DNA of 36,945 nucleotides from Streptomyces fuscichromogenes (lineage in GTDB: Bacteria; Actinomycetota; Actinomycetes; Streptomycetales; Streptomycetaceae): positions 1 through 36,945 of the forward strand of contig NZ_BMML01000049.1 of the NCBI RefSeq assembly GCF_014645815.1. The letters are read 5' to 3'. Below the pieces are notes generated by a model. That model ran no database searches and was not told the origin of the DNA. It worked only from the letters and a program-made list of their open reading frames with translations. Position numbers and translations under genes: made by a program. Shown one piece after another: positions 35,523 to 36,945 of this stretch (position 1 is its first letter; the number at the start of each line of letters is the position of its first letter).

Positions 35523-35961
35523 TCCACACCCTTCCGGACGCGCAAAACCAACACCAACCACCGTGCCGCCGCGCAGACACAGAAGGATCAGAAGTGCCGT
35601 TCCTGAGACAGAGGCACAAGGCGGGGTGTACCGCCCCATGACAGCCACGCCCACTACAGATACCGCTCTACGGCAGTGACACCGCCCTTCATGAACACCC
35701 GAACAGGGGAAACACCCCGGCCTGACATACCGTCACCGACACCCACCCACTGACACCAAACCGGCACATCGCAAGTTCCATGGCTGCCCCCAAGGCACTC
35801 TCCGGAACTTGCATTGCTTCACGTCCTTCAGCCGAGGATGAGCGGTGGCGTCCTGGCTATGCCTGAACTGGCAGGGGCAAGCGGCTTGATGTGAGAGATC
35901 TGGGAAAGCAGACGGCCGCCATGCACCGGCCATCGCGGTGGCAGAACGGTCGGGGGCGGGC
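35523..35961. other. Divergent intergenic region between fusion ATPase and Tpg
   Basis: 440 bases holding promoters in both directions. Three related decamers, an inverted repeat GCAAGTTCC/GGAACTTGC (35771-35779 and 35804-35812) and no gene. It may also contain one end of a transposon; no terminal TGT...ACA border was proven. Confidence 0.5.
35674..35757. repeat. Three decamer repeats CA(G/C)(T/C)GACACC
   Basis: CAGTGACACC at 35674-35683, CACCGACACC at 35734-35743 and CACTGACACC at 35748-35757, all in the same orientation, separated by 60 and 14 bases. They could be binding sites of the HTH modules of the transposase or fusion ATPase, or regulatory sites of the two divergent genes. Confidence 0.45.
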
Positions 35962-36516
35962 ATGGGTGAGATCGTCAAGGGGCTCGAACAGGCGTTGCTG
36001 ACCCGTCCCGTGCCCACGCGTGAGGCTGCTGTGCGTTTCCTGCTCAAGGCGGAGAAGGGCTCCACGAAGAACGCGGCTGTCCTCCCGGGGATCTCCCAGC
36101 GCACGGTACAGAGGTGGCTCACCACCCGGCCGGGAATGCGCCGCCGCCCCAGTGCTGTGCATGCGGGGTTGATCGATGAGGCCGTCAGGGCACGGTGGCA
36201 GACCCGGGTACGGGCCCGTCTGCGGGCCCGGGCCGAGGCCGACGGCTTTGTCCTCCACACCAGGGCGCGGTTCGGATTCGCCGCTCCGGCAGGCTCCTCG
36301 GACGACCCGCGGGTACGGCTGATCACCCAGCACCTGTCAGGAGAAATGGCCCGCGAGCTGTTCGCCGCCCAGGACGCCGGCGGAGGCGAACAGCAGCAGA
36401 TGGTGATCCTCGCCCGTGCTTTGGGACATGCCTACTTCCGGGACACAGGCCTGCGCGCCCACGGTCTCGGGATCGCCTTCACCGATGTGGAGTTCGCCGA
36501 TTTCTCCATCGGCTGA
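35962..36516 (+). CDS. tpg: Telomere terminal protein Tpg
   Basis: A 184-aa protein, the usual length of Tpg. ATG 35962 starts MGEIVKGLEQALLTRPVP as in known Tpg proteins; a GTG at 35938 would add 8 residues. The HTH is GISQRTVQRWLTTR (about residues 40-55), followed by the basic stretch ARWQTRVRARLRARAEADGF, the conserved TRARFGFAAPAGSSDDPRVR, LITQHLSGEMARELFAAQDA, and the C-terminal LGHAYFRDTGLRAHGLGIAF with TDVEFADFSI. These blocks match Streptomyces Tpg throughout. Tpg is covalently attached to the 5' ends of linear replicons and serves as replication primer and telomere cap. No Tap gene precedes it; the Tap-like gene is 5 kb away on the other strand. Confidence 0.85.
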   Translation: MGEIVKGLEQALLTRPVPTREAAVRFLLKAEKGSTKNAAVLPGISQRTVQRWLTTRPGMRRRPSAVHAGLIDEAVRARWQTRVRARLRARAEADGFVLHTRARFGFAAPAGSSDDPRVRLITQHLSGEMARELFAAQDAGGGEQQQMVILARALGHAYFRDTGLRAHGLGIAFTDVEFADFSIG

Positions 36517-36536
36517 CCGTGCACCAGGGTTCGAGC

Positions 36537-36945
36537 TCAGGATGAGGGCGGGGTCTGGTGCCGTGTCAGCATCGCGTCGTAGCCCTGTGCTTCCCTGCGT
36601 TCACGCCAGTCCCACCGGATACGGCCAGTACGCTCGTCGGCGGGCAGCCGAGGCGGGCGCAGCCGGGCGCACTCGGCCACGCGCAGCAGGTGGGTGCGGT
36701 CGTGAGGGCCGGCCAGCAGATGCTGGTCCCGGCCAGGCGCGAGCCGGGCGAAGCACACCGCGGCTTTCAGGAAGACACGCGCCCACGGCGGCACCCGGTG
36801 GGAGGCGCAGCCATCGGTGTAGCGGGCACGGCCATGCAGGGCCACGGTGGCCGCGGCGTCGCCGTAGTCGCCGGGGCGGGCGCCTGACTTCCGCAGTTGG
36901 TGGGCATGCAAGGGTGTCGAATCGGTGGTCTGAGCTGCGGAAATG
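36537..36945 (-). CDS. Partial unrecognised protein cut by the window edge
   Basis: The frame is open from the right edge (ISAAQTTDSTPLHAHQL...) to the stop at 36537, 21 bases from the convergent Tpg stop. The 135 visible residues are rich in Arg, Ala and His with several Cys (ARYTDGCASHRVPPWARVFL, VAECARLRPPRLPADERTGR). The start lies outside the window, and a TTG at 36911 is only an internal possibility. No family recognised; codon bias supports a real gene. Confidence 0.5.
   Translation of the reverse strand, partial: ISAAQTTDSTPLHAHQLRKSGARPGDYGDAAATVALHGRARYTDGCASHRVPPWARVFLKAAVCFARLAPGRDQHLLAGPHDRTHLLRVAECARLRPPRLPADERTGRIRWDWRERREAQGYDAMLTRHQTPPSS

Noticed and set aside
34155..35606. 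483-codon plus-strand frame opposite the fusion ATPase
   Set aside because: Arg/His/Pro-rich antisense reading; Walker motifs lie on the minus strand.

Overview
The window looks like an arm of a linear replicon (chromosome end or linear plasmid) of a Streptomyces-type actinomycete. Genes have very high third-position GC, GTG starts are common, there is a Streptomyces-style Tap-like/terminal-protein operon and a second Tpg-type terminal protein gene, and the first 140 bases fold into a run of small hairpins of the kind found near Streptomyces telomeres. No rRNA, tRNA or CRISPR array was seen.

Layout: 0-2.2 kb, hairpins, an unrecognised 312-aa protein, a ParE/RelE-like toxin fold and a small membrane protein. 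2.2-8.3 kb, a large Xre-NTPase-Sel1-repeat protein, a GntR-family regulator with a palindromic operator, and a DEAH helicase with helicase-associated domains. 8.5-11.1 kb, an unrecognised HTH-containing protein, an Xre-type regulator and a small membrane protein. 11.9-15.5 kb, a minus-strand set made of an ECF-type sigma factor with its helical partner, a membrane/coiled protein sharing a C-terminal tail with that partner, a Crp/Fnr regulator and a tiny Cys-containing ORF. 16.6-18.9 kb, a weak ORF and a membrane-anchored NACHT NTPase. 19.1-21.3 kb, a secreted HNH-type nuclease gene split by a 1.43-kb segment that has terminal inverted repeats and a 6-bp target duplication and carries a second nuclease of the same family. 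21.4-28.2 kb, a lamin-tail-domain secreted protein, an HTH-coiled-coil-REC orphan regulator, a frameshifted pseudogene, small proteins and a second ECF sigma/partner pair. 28.4-35.5 kb, a co-directional array of Tn7/Tn5053-like transposition genes followed by Tap-like and terminal-protein genes. 35.9-36.5 kb, a divergent Tpg gene. The right edge cuts a last minus-strand gene.

The most unusual part is 28.4-36.5 kb. A DDE transposase of TnsB/TniA type, two related TnsC/TniB-type ATPases (one fused to a DNA-binding region homologous to the transposase N-terminus), and a small ATPase-like protein without a P-loop run straight into a Tap-like/terminal-protein operon. The Tpg gene is divergent across an intergenic region with three related decamers. 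This may be a transposon carrying telomere genes, or a transposition machine tied to telomeres; neither is proven here. The second notable item is the nuclease-within-nuclease insertion at 19.15-21.28 kb.
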